64,000 bases of DNA, taken from Collinsella ureilytica. GTDB taxonomy: Bacteria > Actinomycetota > Coriobacteriia > Coriobacteriales > Coriobacteriaceae. Position numbers and translations under genes: made by a program. Positions 1 to 7,469 of the stretch are shown one piece after another. Under the pieces are notes generated by a model. That model did no database searches, was not told the origin of the DNA, and saw nothing but the letters and a program-made list of their open reading frames with translations. Location of the stretch: contig NZ_JAIMFO010000008.1 of the NCBI RefSeq assembly GCF_019795105.1, positions 1-64,000 of the forward strand. The letters are read 5' to 3'. Numbering within the stretch: the stretch's first letter is position 1; each line of letters begins with the position of its first letter.

Positions 1-180
1 TGGCATCTTATTTCGTCTTTGGAACCGGGGTCTCCCCCGGTCTCCTCGCAGTATCCGGTTTTCAAGGTACCCGCCCGGGCCGGTTCGGCCGCGCGGCAAG
101 GAGATATACTGACAGACTCCGGGCCCGCCGGGGGGCGGGGATCGGGGTCTCCACGGGACCGACACAAAAGGGGGGTAGTT
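1..180 (-). promoter_or_regulatory. Probable rRNA operon leader (left-edge fragment)
   Basis: Read on the minus strand this stretch is very GC-rich and contains a boxA-like CTTGAAAACC (about positions 57-66) followed by a perfect hairpin CCGGGG-loop-CCCCGG (about 26-41). A second GC-rich block with inverted repeats lies at 60-165. BoxA-like sequences of the form CTTTGAAAACT are the antitermination signal of rRNA leaders and spacers in Gram-positives. The rRNA gene itself would lie to the left of position 1. It is called a leader rather than a 16S-23S spacer because no 16S 3' end is present to its right. This is inference from short motifs only. Confidence 0.4.
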
Positions 181-277
181 TAATTGAGGATTCTGACTCT
201 GCTCCGTCTGCAATCGCGGCATTACCTCCCTTTGATTTCTCTAGGCGACCTTCTGTAACAACTTGCGACGAATGACT

Positions 278-305
278 TGATTACCATGATTGACATTGGC
301 GTCAA
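278..305 (-). promoter_or_regulatory. Candidate promoter for the leftward transcript
   Basis: On the minus strand a -35 box TTGACG (305-300) is followed after 16 bases by TAATCA (283-278). It would drive transcription toward the rRNA-leader-like sequence at 1-180. The -10 box is a poor match, so this is only a candidate. Confidence 0.2.
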
Positions 306-614
306 TATGCAATGGAACTGTGCCATATCTCATGCGTAACTGATCCCTTCCCCGCCTACGGGGCAGTTTCACCTACGCGGGTCTCTATCTACACTTTCCC
401 GACAGCCCTATCGATCAGCTACGACAAGATGTACCGCTGGCATTGGTTGATCACTAGGTGGATCGAGCCGCTGTGTCCTAAATCACTCAATCGACCCGAC
501 CTTTGCCCGCCTTTATGCTGTTTCAACGTCCCAGCATCTTTCTATCCCCCGCCATCCGCACCTGAAATCCCCGCGTGAGTCAAAACTAGAGGCCCACCAT
601 CAAGGCGGCGTGAA
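306..614. other. Intergenic region without a recognised gene
   Basis: I see no credible coding region here. The open frames are short, lack ribosome binding sites and encode low-quality proline/cysteine-rich sequence. A small perfect hairpin CCCCG-CCTA-CGGGG lies near 350-363 but has no T-tract. Confidence 0.4.
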
Positions 615-644
615 AAGCGGAGCGTCCTTTCGAACGCCCCGCTT
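615..644 (-). terminator. Rho-independent terminator-like hairpin after the PTS operon
   Basis: AAGCGG (615-620) pairs with CCGCTT (639-644) and GCGT (622-625) with ACGC (634-637), with one mismatch between the two stems. Read on the minus strand the hairpin runs into TTTTC. It lies about 175 bases beyond the stop of the PTS IID gene. Between them, at 755-767 and 774-786, there is a 13-base direct repeat AGCGCTTCCTTCT. Confidence 0.45.
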
Positions 645-818
645 AGGTGCAGACAGTAAACACCGAGCAGTTTTTATGCGCCCTGCTTGGCCTGCAATTT
701 CGGAAGGAATGCCCTTATGCTTGCTAACGGTTAACCCATGCTAGTCTTTGCTGCAGCGCTTCCTTCTTCACATAGCGCTTCCTTCTGCACACATACGCAC
801 ACGTTGCGTCCTCGCGAT

Positions 819-1682
819 CTACGCTGCAAACACTCCGACGGCGCAGCCCAAAATGCAAACCGCAAATATGCCTAAGATGATCCAGATTGTCCTGACACCC
901 CTCTTATATAACCAAAGGCAGATAAAGGTCGCCGCCAGAGGAAGTGCCCCTTGGAAGATTTCGTCGAGGATCCCTTGGATCGAAATCTCGGCTCCGCCAA
1001 GATTGAACACCAGTGATGTATTCAGCACGACCATGGTGGCGATCATGGCGCCAACAACTGTCATGCCCAACACGCCAGCAGCATCCGTCACCCTACCCAT
1101 CAGATTATCCTGAGCAGATTTCTCGAGAAACTTAGTCCCCATATCATAGCCAAACCGTGCCGTTATCACGCGTGTTGCAATATTAATCACCGAGTAGATG
1201 AGAGCGTAGACAACCGGACCTAGGGGATTTCCGGTAGCAGCAAGTCCGATGCCGATGCCCGCAGCGACAACGCGAAACGTCCCCCAGTAAAACGAATCGC
1301 CAATGCCAGATAGTGGCCCCATCAAGCCCACCTTCACAGCATTAATGGTTGAAACATCGAACATAGGGTCTTTAGATGCCTGTTCTTCCATGGAAATTGA
1401 CAGACCCGCCACAAATGGCAAAATATGAGGAGTCATGTTGAAGAATTCAGTATGGCGATCGAGAGCACTGTAATACTCATCATCGTTCGGATAGATTTTT
1501 CGCAACGGCTTCTCAAGGGTATACATGAAACCGTACGCCATCATCTTGTCGTATGACTGGGAGCATTGACTCGTGAACTGACGTAGGAATACACTTCGAT
1601 ACATATCAGGCGTCATAATTGAGCCTGTATTTGCGTCCGAACCATCTACACCCTGAACTACATTCCTATTGTTGTCGATCAT
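819..1682 (-). CDS. PTS mannose/fructose/sorbose-family EIID component
   Basis: This 287-residue protein is the EIID membrane subunit of a mannose-family phosphotransferase permease, which with EIIC forms the sugar channel. The family pattern is clear: an N-terminal cytoplasmic part with RQFTSQCSQSYDKMMAYGF, the typical YYSALDRHTEFFNMTP stretch, a KVGLMGPLSGIGDSFYWGT segment, and several C-terminal membrane helices. Its ATG overlaps the stop of the EIIC gene (TAATG), so the two are translationally coupled. The substrate is inferred from the adjacent deglycase to be a glycated amino compound rather than mannose. Confidence 0.93.
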   Translation of the reverse strand: MIDNNRNVVQGVDGSDANTGSIMTPDMYRSVFLRQFTSQCSQSYDKMMAYGFMYTLEKPLRKIYPNDDEYYSALDRHTEFFNMTPHILPFVAGLSISMEEQASKDPMFDVSTINAVKVGLMGPLSGIGDSFYWGTFRVVAAGIGIGLAATGNPLGPVVYALIYSVINIATRVITARFGYDMGTKFLEKSAQDNLMGRVTDAAGVLGMTVVGAMIATMVVLNTSLVFNLGGAEISIQGILDEIFQGALPLAATFICLWLYKRGVRTIWIILGIFAVCILGCAVGVFAA

Positions 1683-2452
1683 TAGAAATCATCCTCCTCA
1701 ACAAGCTCAGCGGTTTCCGTGACCGGACCTTGCTTGAACATATTGAGCGCAGCGACACATGCAGCAAGGATGGCAACGCTAATCACATCCATCCCAAGGT
1801 AGGTCACAAGGATGAATCCAATAAACAGGTACGGGAGCAGTTTGTTGTTTGACATCGTACGAATTAGAAGTGCAAAGCCGACACAAGCCATCACACCTGA
1901 GGCAACGTTCAAGCCGTCCATCACAAACTGAGGAATCATCGATAAGGCGTTGTTGATGAGATCAGCTCCGAAGTAAAGCGAGCAAAACACCAAAAGCGCA
2001 GATGGAATGCCAATCGCAAGCGGAACAATGGTTAAATGGTATAGGTTAGCTCTACCGAGGTCATGCCTTGCAAGCGCGACGTCAATCTTCTTGCTCGCAT
2101 ATGCACCGGGTACGGCGTAACAGAAATTTCGCCAAACCTGAAGAAACACAGAAACAGGAAGCGCGAGCGCGACTGCAGCAGCTGCGCCAGCACCCGTTGT
2201 CACAGCAAAGGCGCAACCAAGAACTCCCGAGGCATATACCTCGGGCGGAACTGCAGCCCCAACCATCACAGAACCCATGAACATGGACTCAAGGACGGCG
2301 CCAACCATAACTGCTGACTGAACATCCCCCAGAATGAGTCCAACGAACAGACTCGTGAACAGGGGGCGCCCCAGCATGGTAATGCCGAGCAGCTGTTCGT
2401 CAAGCGAGGCCATGAACGCAACCAATGAAATCAAGATGAACTGGACAACCAT
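1682..2452 (-). CDS. PTS mannose/fructose/sorbose-family EIIC component
   Basis: This 256-residue polytopic membrane protein is the EIIC subunit (PTS EII-C sorbose-specific family). It contains the family's DEQLLGITMLGRPLF segment near the N-terminus, a GLILGDVQSAVMVGA stretch and a highly hydrophobic C-terminal half. The start has an AAGGTG ribosome site about 8 bases upstream. It lies 75 bases downstream of the SIS-domain gene and overlaps the EIID gene by one base. It should work with the EIIA and EIIB proteins encoded 1.5-2.5 kb upstream. Confidence 0.93.
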   Translation of the reverse strand: MVVQFILISLVAFMASLDEQLLGITMLGRPLFTSLFVGLILGDVQSAVMVGAVLESMFMGSVMVGAAVPPEVYASGVLGCAFAVTTGAGAAAAVALALPVSVFLQVWRNFCYAVPGAYASKKIDVALARHDLGRANLYHLTIVPLAIGIPSALLVFCSLYFGADLINNALSMIPQFVMDGLNVASGVMACVGFALLIRTMSNNKLLPYLFIGFILVTYLGMDVISVAILAACVAALNMFKQGPVTETAELVEEDDF

Positions 2453-2527
2453 GGTAGGTCACCTTCTCTTAAAACCGAAGCAAATCGATCTGAGCCACCT
2501 CGAACAACCGGTATATACAGTCCGAAC

Positions 2528-3562
2528 CTAATAGTTCATCTGATGATAGTAGCGACGTGTGGTAAGCGGGTGATTGCGCACATTTGCGAGATGGCAGCTC
2601 AAACGTTCTGTGATGGCGTATATCACCATCGGAGACACGATTTTGCGAAACTCAGGATCGCTGAAGGGCAATTCAACCTCAGCGGTATCAAACTTGTTCA
2701 CGCGAAGCTGAATGCCTTTCTCATCAGCAAGCAAATGTGTGAAGTTGTCAACGCGATCCATGAGATTGCGGGTGTCATCTTCGCCGTAAAGCATGATCAG
2801 GCTCGTACCTTCCTCACACAGCTCGATAGTGCCGTGAAAGAACTCGGCAGCGTGAATAGACTTGGCTTTAATCCACTGCATCTCTTCAAGGATACACATG
2901 GCGTAGTCGTAGGCCTCGCCCCACAACATGCCTGAGCCTAGAACCATGTGGTAGTCCAAATCCTTGAAATCCTCTGCCATGGCGGCGCAGCGCACATCCT
3001 GATCCTGTTTGGCCTTCAGAAGATACGGCTGAATCTGGCCAAACTCGTCCATGAATACGTCGTACTTGGGAAACGCGCCAGCGTTTTTAAGAAAGCGAGC
3101 AACCAGCGGGATCTGATAAGAGTAAATAGCTTCGCACAGCACGTCATCCTCAGCGAAGCTATAGAATTTGTAATCTGCAAACTCGGTGGCAGGGGTACCG
3201 TCGTTGGAAACATACATCATAGTGCGGGCACCGCTAGCCTGACAGTATTTTGCCGCTTCGATGATCTCGGGCGTTGTGCCAGTGCGCGTGGAAAACACGC
3301 AGATGGACTCTTTTCCAAATGCTTTGGGCGGGCAGGCCAGGAACTCCGAAGCAATTTCGCAACGGACATCAACAGCTGCTGTTGTCGTATCGACCCAATA
3401 CTTCATCGGAAGTGTGTGCGCCCACGTACCTCCGCAACCAATGAAGAAGATATTGGAGTAGCCCCGCTCACAAATTTCATCAACAGCCGTCTCAATCTGA
3501 GGTCGAAGCGCCAGCGCATCGCTGACAACCTTTGCGTAACGAGGTTCGTCGAAATTGAACAT
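2528..3562 (-). CDS. SIS-domain sugar-phosphate deglycase (fructoselysine/glucoselysine-6-P deglycase-like)
   Basis: This 344-residue protein has two SIS (phosphosugar isomerase) domains. It carries FIGCGGTWA near residue 40, a TRTGTTPE phosphate-binding loop near 93, and a catalytic-type E-FFHGTIE segment near 240. Its C-terminus RRYYHQMNY matches the RRYY....Y ending I know from FrlB/FraB-type deglycases, which split 6-phosphorylated Amadori products into glucose-6-phosphate and the free amine. Together with a mannose-family EII this resembles the gfr/frl type of locus. The exact amine is unknown. An AgaS-like aminosugar-phosphate deaminase is the main alternative. A strong GGAGGAAAGACA site precedes the ATG. 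Confidence 0.82.
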   Translation of the reverse strand: MFNFDEPRYAKVVSDALALRPQIETAVDEICERGYSNIFFIGCGGTWAHTLPMKYWVDTTTAAVDVRCEIASEFLACPPKAFGKESICVFSTRTGTTPEIIEAAKYCQASGARTMMYVSNDGTPATEFADYKFYSFAEDDVLCEAIYSYQIPLVARFLKNAGAFPKYDVFMDEFGQIQPYLLKAKQDQDVRCAAMAEDFKDLDYHMVLGSGMLWGEAYDYAMCILEEMQWIKAKSIHAAEFFHGTIELCEEGTSLIMLYGEDDTRNLMDRVDNFTHLLADEKGIQLRVNKFDTAEVELPFSDPEFRKIVSPMVIYAITERLSCHLANVRNHPLTTRRYYHQMNY

Positions 3563-3640
3563 TGTCTTTCCTCCTTGGGTCGTTCCCCTTATTGAATCCC
3601 TATCTAATTTATTCTGATAGGTATTTCATATTTGTATATT

Positions 3641-3654
3641 ATGTTATATAACAT
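3641..3654. promoter_or_regulatory. Palindromic operator candidate upstream of the deglycase-IIC-IID genes
   Basis: ATGTTATATAACAT is a perfect 14-base palindrome in an AT-rich stretch 79 bases upstream of the deglycase start. A second site built from the same half (TAACAT/ATGTTA) lies at 4874-4886 in front of the EIIA gene, and a looser relative at 6607-6627 in front of the GntR gene. Shared sites at these three starts fit control by one or both neighbouring GntR regulators. This is inferred, not demonstrated. Confidence 0.5.
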
Positions 3655-3678
3655 TATATGTCTAGAAAAGATTTCCCG

Positions 3679-3760
3679 TACCGGTGAACGGTAGAGATTA
3701 GCAATCGATAGTGCTATTTACCTGATATTTTGATTACGTGGTGTGGCCGGTGAACGGTAC
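3679..3760. repeat. Two copies of a short CCGGTGAACGGTA motif
   Basis: TACCGGTGAACGGTA (3679-3693) and CCGGTGAACGGTAC (3747-3760) lie 68 bases apart between the two PTS half-operons. The core is partly self-complementary (TACCG...CGGTA). Related sequences occur at 4947-4964, 18401-18410 and 19941-19970, always between genes. Confidence 0.5.
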
Positions 3761-3835
3761 TATGGATATAAACGAGTTCTGCGCTATCTTCATTTTCCAT
3801 CTCAAAATCTAAGCGGGTAGGTACGGACACAGAAA

Positions 3836-3866
3836 AGCCGCAGGCATCTAAGCAATGTCTGCGGCT
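3836..3866 (-). terminator. Rho-independent terminator after the EIIB gene
   Basis: AGCCGCAG (3836-3843) pairs with CTGCGGCT (3859-3866), and CAT with ATG inside it. On the minus strand the stem is followed by TTTTCTGTGT. It lies 39 bases beyond the EIIB stop, so the IIA-IIB and deglycase-IIC-IID genes are probably separate transcription units. Confidence 0.8.
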
Positions 3867-3904
3867 AACGCTGCGAGTGCACATCAGGAGGACACTCAGC
3901 TTCT

Positions 3905-4378
3905 CTACAGTAGCTTACTCACGTTGATTTTTTCATCACCTGGAACCTGTCTAATTTCAATCTCAATTCCCTCATTTACAAGCTCTTTGAGGAGCTGCAT
4001 GTCACGCTCGGAAACAGGGGTGGTCACAGAGAGTTTGCGCGTGCAATCCTTCTGCGGCTTTGCACCCCCAAAATTGATGCTTCGTATGTTTCGATATCCC
4101 TTCGCGAGTCTGTAGGCATCTTCAACAGACTCAACAATGATGAATAGGTTATACGGATCAGTCACGCCGCTGTTAAGAGCCGTAATTGAATCCTCGACAC
4201 TTTTGATCACAAGCTTACAGCCAGCTGGGCGCGCCAATTTCAGGGTCGTTATACGCATGCTGTCCTTGCTAACCGCATCGTTTGCCACCAAAAGGCAATT
4301 GGCGCCAATTGCTGACGTCCAGGCCATTGCAACCTGGCCGTGAATGAGACGATAGTCAATTCTCATAAGTTTAATCAT
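3905..4378 (-). CDS. PTS mannose/fructose/sorbose-family EIIB component
   Basis: The EIIB subunit accepts phosphate from EIIA on a histidine and passes it to the incoming sugar. The N-terminal motif RIDYRLIHGQV carries the expected phosphorylated histidine near residue 15. The rest is a standard 157-residue IIB domain ending with VPGDEKINVSKLL. The start is placed at the ATG of MIKLMRID, with GGAAGG about 9 bases upstream; the longer open frame has a non-homologous N-terminal extension. It follows the EIIA gene by 67 bases and is followed by a strong terminator. Confidence 0.92.
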   Translation of the reverse strand: MIKLMRIDYRLIHGQVAMAWTSAIGANCLLVANDAVSKDSMRITTLKLARPAGCKLVIKSVEDSITALNSGVTDPYNLFIIVESVEDAYRLAKGYRNIRSINFGGAKPQKDCTRKLSVTTPVSERDMQLLKELVNEGIEIEIRQVPGDEKINVSKLL

Positions 4379-4445
4379 GACAGTGGCCTTCCCTCGCCTT
4401 TGCCCAGTTTTGCTACGCGAAATGAAAGAAACGGATAGCCTGCAA

Positions 4446-4862
4446 TCAGAACTCCTCATCCTCCCCACCTGCTGTGGCAAGGTTGTTGCAGAATACGATG
4501 CCCGCACGAGACTGCTCCACAGACTGTTCAACGTTTTCGAGGCTAAGTCTGTCTAGCCCACACACCAACTCGATGACCAATCCCAAATTCATACCGGCGA
4601 TGAGCATGAAGCCGCCATCCGCCATTCGAACCATGAATTCATTGTTCACCGATCCACCAAAAATATCCGTGATCACAACCCATCGGTCGTTTACGTGGCG
4701 CGACGCCAACCAAGCATCAATGAGCACGCCTACATCCATAGACGCCTCATCAACATAGGCGCATATGCTTTCGATCCTATCTGTCGGTCCAGTAAAAAGC
4801 TCTGCCGCCGCTTTCATTGCAGTCGCAAGAGGACCATGGCTCGCAAGCAGTATTTTATTCAC
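4446..4862 (-). CDS. PTS mannose/fructose/sorbose-family EIIA component
   Basis: This 138-residue cytoplasmic EIIA domain receives phosphate from HPr. The N-terminal LLASHGPLA contains the active-site histidine at about residue 9, followed by the family's AELFTG stretch and VITDIFGGS near residue 65. Translation starts at GTG (4862) behind GGAGATAGACA. An operator-like palindrome (4874-4886) overlaps the upstream edge of the ribosome site, so a bound repressor could also hinder translation initiation or elongation. The gene is 192 bases downstream of the first GntR regulator. Confidence 0.92.
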   Translation of the reverse strand: MNKILLASHGPLATAMKAAAELFTGPTDRIESICAYVDEASMDVGVLIDAWLASRHVNDRWVVITDIFGGSVNNEFMVRMADGGFMLIAGMNLGLVIELVCGLDRLSLENVEQSVEQSRAGIVFCNNLATAGGEDEEF

Positions 4863-4873
4863 TGTCTATCTCC

Positions 4874-4886
4874 TAACATAATGTTA
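4874..4886. promoter_or_regulatory. Palindromic operator candidate at the EIIA gene
   Basis: TAACATAATGTTA is a 13-base palindrome with a single central base, made of the same TAACAT/ATGTTA halves as the site at 3641-3654. It sits directly upstream of the EIIA ribosome site. Another 60 bases upstream is a CGGCAAACGGTA motif (4947-4964). Confidence 0.5.
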
Positions 4887-5054
4887 TGGTTTGTATTGTT
4901 AGAAGTAGTATCAGATTAAATGCATTATGTAGCGCTGAGATCGCTGTACCATCGGCAAACGGTAGAAGATAAGCGGACAACGGCGCCCACGTCGCCAGAA
5001 GACTGTGCGTCCAACACTCTCTGCCTTATGGCCGCATAACCGTCAGTCTGACTT

Positions 5055-5756
5055 TTACAGGTAAAACTTGAGGCGCTCAGTGCAGTATACCTGTCTCGAT
5101 ATAAATAGCGGCTCATCGTACTCGTCATGCCATCTATCGACAAACAGCAATAGCGCTGAGCCCTCCTTGACTCCAAGATGTGTCGACTCAAGTTTAGTTG
5201 CATAGCAGACCTCAACGGTTCGCAGATTACTACCCAATGCAACGCATCGTGCGTTCAAGATTTCAAATATTGACCCCTCTAGGTTCTCGTGCTCTAAAAA
5301 TGCGAGAGAAGCCCCGTAGCTATTTGTCTCCAGCATCGTTGGCTCGCCATCAACGAAACGTAAGCGTCTGCTTTTAAGAATACTCTCGTCTTCTTCGATA
5401 TGAAAAAACTTACGGTCGCGTAGATTTGGATACACCCACTCAAGAGATAGCAGCCTTGTGGAAGGCTCTTTTCCCGCCATCCGGCACGAACAGCTGAAGC
5501 TTTCGCGATCGTCCGCGGCATACATATCCCGATCCGATGACACAAAGGTACCCTTTGCTCGAACTCGAACAACAATTCCAGCGTCTTCTAGCTCCTTTAC
5601 AGCGGATCGAACTGTGATCCGACTCACCCCAAACTTCTCCATTAACTCATTCTCCGTGGGAAGTTTATCTCCCGGCCCATAGATACCTGCTTTTATCTGG
5701 GTATCCAAGTACCTTACGATCTGCTTATATAGTGGGATTGCGCTATTGGCGTTCAC
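5055..5756 (-). CDS. GntR-family transcriptional regulator with UTRA domain (first copy)
   Basis: This 233-residue regulator of the GntR/HutC subfamily has a winged helix at residues 7-75 (YKQIVRYL, KLPTENELMEKFGVSRITVRSAV) and a UTRA effector-binding domain at about 90-230. Such domains bind sugar phosphates or small acids. Translation starts at GTG with a strong AAAGGAGG site 6 bases upstream. It lies 30 bases downstream of a second GntR gene and directly upstream of the EIIA gene. It probably controls the PTS locus; the ligand may be the phosphorylated sugar conjugate. Confidence 0.9.
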   Translation of the reverse strand: MNANSAIPLYKQIVRYLDTQIKAGIYGPGDKLPTENELMEKFGVSRITVRSAVKELEDAGIVVRVRAKGTFVSSDRDMYAADDRESFSCSCRMAGKEPSTRLLSLEWVYPNLRDRKFFHIEEDESILKSRRLRFVDGEPTMLETNSYGASLAFLEHENLEGSIFEILNARCVALGSNLRTVEVCYATKLESTHLGVKEGSALLLFVDRWHDEYDEPLFISRQVYCTERLKFYL

Positions 5757-5786
5757 AGTATTCCTCCTTTTACAAACTAATGCACA

Positions 5787-6563
5787 TCAGTTTTTGTCTT
5801 GAACAAGTTCGGCCAGGATGCTCAGCTGGTTTGCCCGATTCGAAAAATAGTACTTTGAGCAATCACCTCGTAAGATACGGCGGGTGAAGAGTATCGGCGA
5901 TCCCGTTGTCGAATTGACGATTTCATCCGCAACAAACACGGCAGCAGGCATGGCAAGTTGCAACAACTCGGCATCATCTGCCAACGCAAGCTCCGACTTC
6001 AAGACAATGGAGGGAGAGATGTTACCCCGAATATGGATGTCTGTATGTTGCTCGATCATCTCATATAGCGAGTCAATCTCAAGCCCCGTATTCAGGAGAA
6101 ACGAGAACCTCTCAAACGGTAGCCAAGTCTGTTCGAGTGCCACCGGAACGTTTTTGAGAGTTCTGAGGCGCTTGAGGAATACAGCGGCATCCCCTTGAGC
6201 GAGTTGGAGCCGTCGCGCAACATAAGGAGTTGGAATAGACCGGCAAAGGACAAGGATTTGAGTGGCTATCGGAATATCATGCTCAATGCAGTATTGGGTA
6301 AACCCCTGAGGAAACGCAAGGCTATCGGGCAGTTTGGGCTCCTGAAGATATATACCTTTACCTTGGTGCGGCGAGATTACGTTATATTCCTCCATTAGAC
6401 TCAATGCACGCCTAACCGTCGTACGACTCACACAATATGTCACACAAAGATCCTGTTCAGACGGAAGCATGGAAGACGAGGCGAATTCACCCGATTCGAT
6501 GCGAGTCTGCAGATCTTGCGCAACCTGGAGATATAGAGGGCACGAACTGTTCCTACACAACAC
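5787..6563 (-). CDS. GntR-family transcriptional regulator with UTRA domain (second copy)
   Basis: This GntR/HutC-subfamily regulator is about 258 residues long. The N-terminal helix-turn-helix is visible in MLPSEQDLCVTYCVSRTTVRRAL, followed by a UTRA domain with FLKRLRTLKNVPVALEQTWLP. The start is placed at GTG 6563 because GGAGGG lies 7 bases upstream; an upstream in-frame GTG at 6578 has no such spacing. It is clearly divergent from its neighbour at 5055-5756, so the pair is not a recent duplication. Two UTRA regulators in tandem suggest either two ligands or a heteromeric switch for the PTS genes. Confidence 0.88.
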   Translation of the reverse strand: MLCRNSSCPLYLQVAQDLQTRIESGEFASSSMLPSEQDLCVTYCVSRTTVRRALSLMEEYNVISPHQGKGIYLQEPKLPDSLAFPQGFTQYCIEHDIPIATQILVLCRSIPTPYVARRLQLAQGDAAVFLKRLRTLKNVPVALEQTWLPFERFSFLLNTGLEIDSLYEMIEQHTDIHIRGNISPSIVLKSELALADDAELLQLAMPAAVFVADEIVNSTTGSPILFTRRILRGDCSKYYFSNRANQLSILAELVQDKN

Positions 6564-6606
6564 AGCAATTCCCTCCACTATTCTCGATCCACTAAGGTAT
6601 ATTTAT

Positions 6607-6627
6607 AACATACTATTTCGTATTGTT
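6607..6627. promoter_or_regulatory. Imperfect inverted repeat upstream of the GntR pair
   Basis: AACATAC and GTATTGTT face each other across six bases, with one unpaired base. The half-site resembles TAACAT in the other two palindromes of the locus. It is 44 bases upstream of the GntR start and could serve autoregulation. Confidence 0.35.
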
Positions 6628-6790
6628 TATAAACACGTGGACGCACTTTCACATTGGAACCAAATGGGAATATGGGTAACAACCGCACGCCATAATACGG
6701 AGCGGTAACAAAACTGCACATAGATGTGTGGCATCGGTAAACTGCAAGGTTGATCCCAACAAAAGGGAGCCCGACACGCGGGGCAAAAGA

Positions 6791-6814
6791 AAAGGGCACT
6801 ATACAGTGCCCTTT
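6791..6814 (-). terminator. Rho-independent terminator of the infC-rpmI-rplT operon
   Basis: AAAGGGCACT (6791-6800) and AGTGCCCTTT (6805-6814) form a perfect 10-bp stem with an ATAC loop. On the minus strand it is followed by TCTTTTGCCC. It lies 26 bases beyond the rplT stop. Confidence 0.88.
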
Positions 6815-6840
6815 CTACATCGCAAATAGCTGAACGAGAG

Positions 6841-7200
6841 TTAGCCCTCAAGAGCCTTCTTTACAATGCCTGCAAGCTCATTGAATGACTCAATGTCCTC
6901 ATAAGCCATTTGAGCAAGTACCTTGCGGTCAAGCTCGATCCCCGAAAGACGCAGACCGTGCATGAACTGAGAGTATGACATCCCGTTCATACGTGCAGCA
7001 GCGTTAATGCGGGTAATCCAGAGACTGCGAATCTCACGCTTCTTGTTGCGACGATCGCGATACTGGTACTGGAGCGAGTGCTGTACCTGCTCCTTTGCAT
7101 ACTTATAGGTGCGAGACGCTGCACCGTAGTAGCCCTTCGCCCGCGAAAGAACGGTGCGACGCTTCTTTTTGGCGCTCACAGCGCGCTTAACTCGTGCCAT
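6841..7200 (-). CDS. rplT: 50S ribosomal protein L20
   Basis: L20 is a 119-residue, strongly basic protein that binds 23S rRNA early in large-subunit assembly. The sequence is full length and typical: it starts MARVKRAVSAKKKRR, contains KGYYGAASRTYKYA, and has IRSLWITRINAAAR and YSQFMHGL in the C-terminal half. It is the last gene of infC-rpmI-rplT and is followed by a strong terminator. In many bacteria L20 represses this operon through its leader mRNA; the leader here (8065-8150) has features compatible with that. Confidence 0.98.
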   Translation of the reverse strand: MARVKRAVSAKKKRRTVLSRAKGYYGAASRTYKYAKEQVQHSLQYQYRDRRNKKREIRSLWITRINAAARMNGMSYSQFMHGLRLSGIELDRKVLAQMAYEDIESFNELAGIVKKALEG

Positions 7201-7246
7201 ATCAGATCAACTCCTGTTGGAAGAAATAGACGACGGACGATGTGGC

Positions 7247-7444
7247 CTAGCGGCCAGCAAGGCGCGTGCTTACGACTCTCTTATCGGCATTGGAGATCAC
7301 GGTCTCCTGCCTGAAGCCGCGCTTGCGCTTAGTGCTCTTCTTAGTGAGGATATGGCTCTTGAACGCCTTGCCGCGCATGAGCTTGCCAGTGCCGGTGCGG
7401 CGAAAACGCTTTTTGGTGCCGCTATGCGACTTCATCTTGGGCAT
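7247..7444 (-). CDS. rpmI: 50S ribosomal protein L35
   Basis: L35 is a 65-residue basic ribosomal protein. The sequence begins [15 protein letters not shown] and has [16 protein letters not shown] and STKRKRGFR, all characteristic of the family, and is full length. It lies 46 bases upstream of rplT and 25 bases downstream of infC. Confidence 0.98.
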   Translation of the reverse strand: MPKMKSHSGTKKRFRRTGTGKLMRGKAFKSHILTKKSTKRKRGFRQETVISNADKRVVSTRLAGR

Positions 7445-7469
7445 GATCTCTCCTTTTAGCTTCCACTAC

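Noticed and set aside
2948-3595. A 215-residue frame on the plus strand across the deglycase gene
   Set aside because: The minus-strand SIS protein has clear catalytic motifs and a ribosome site; the plus frame has neither.
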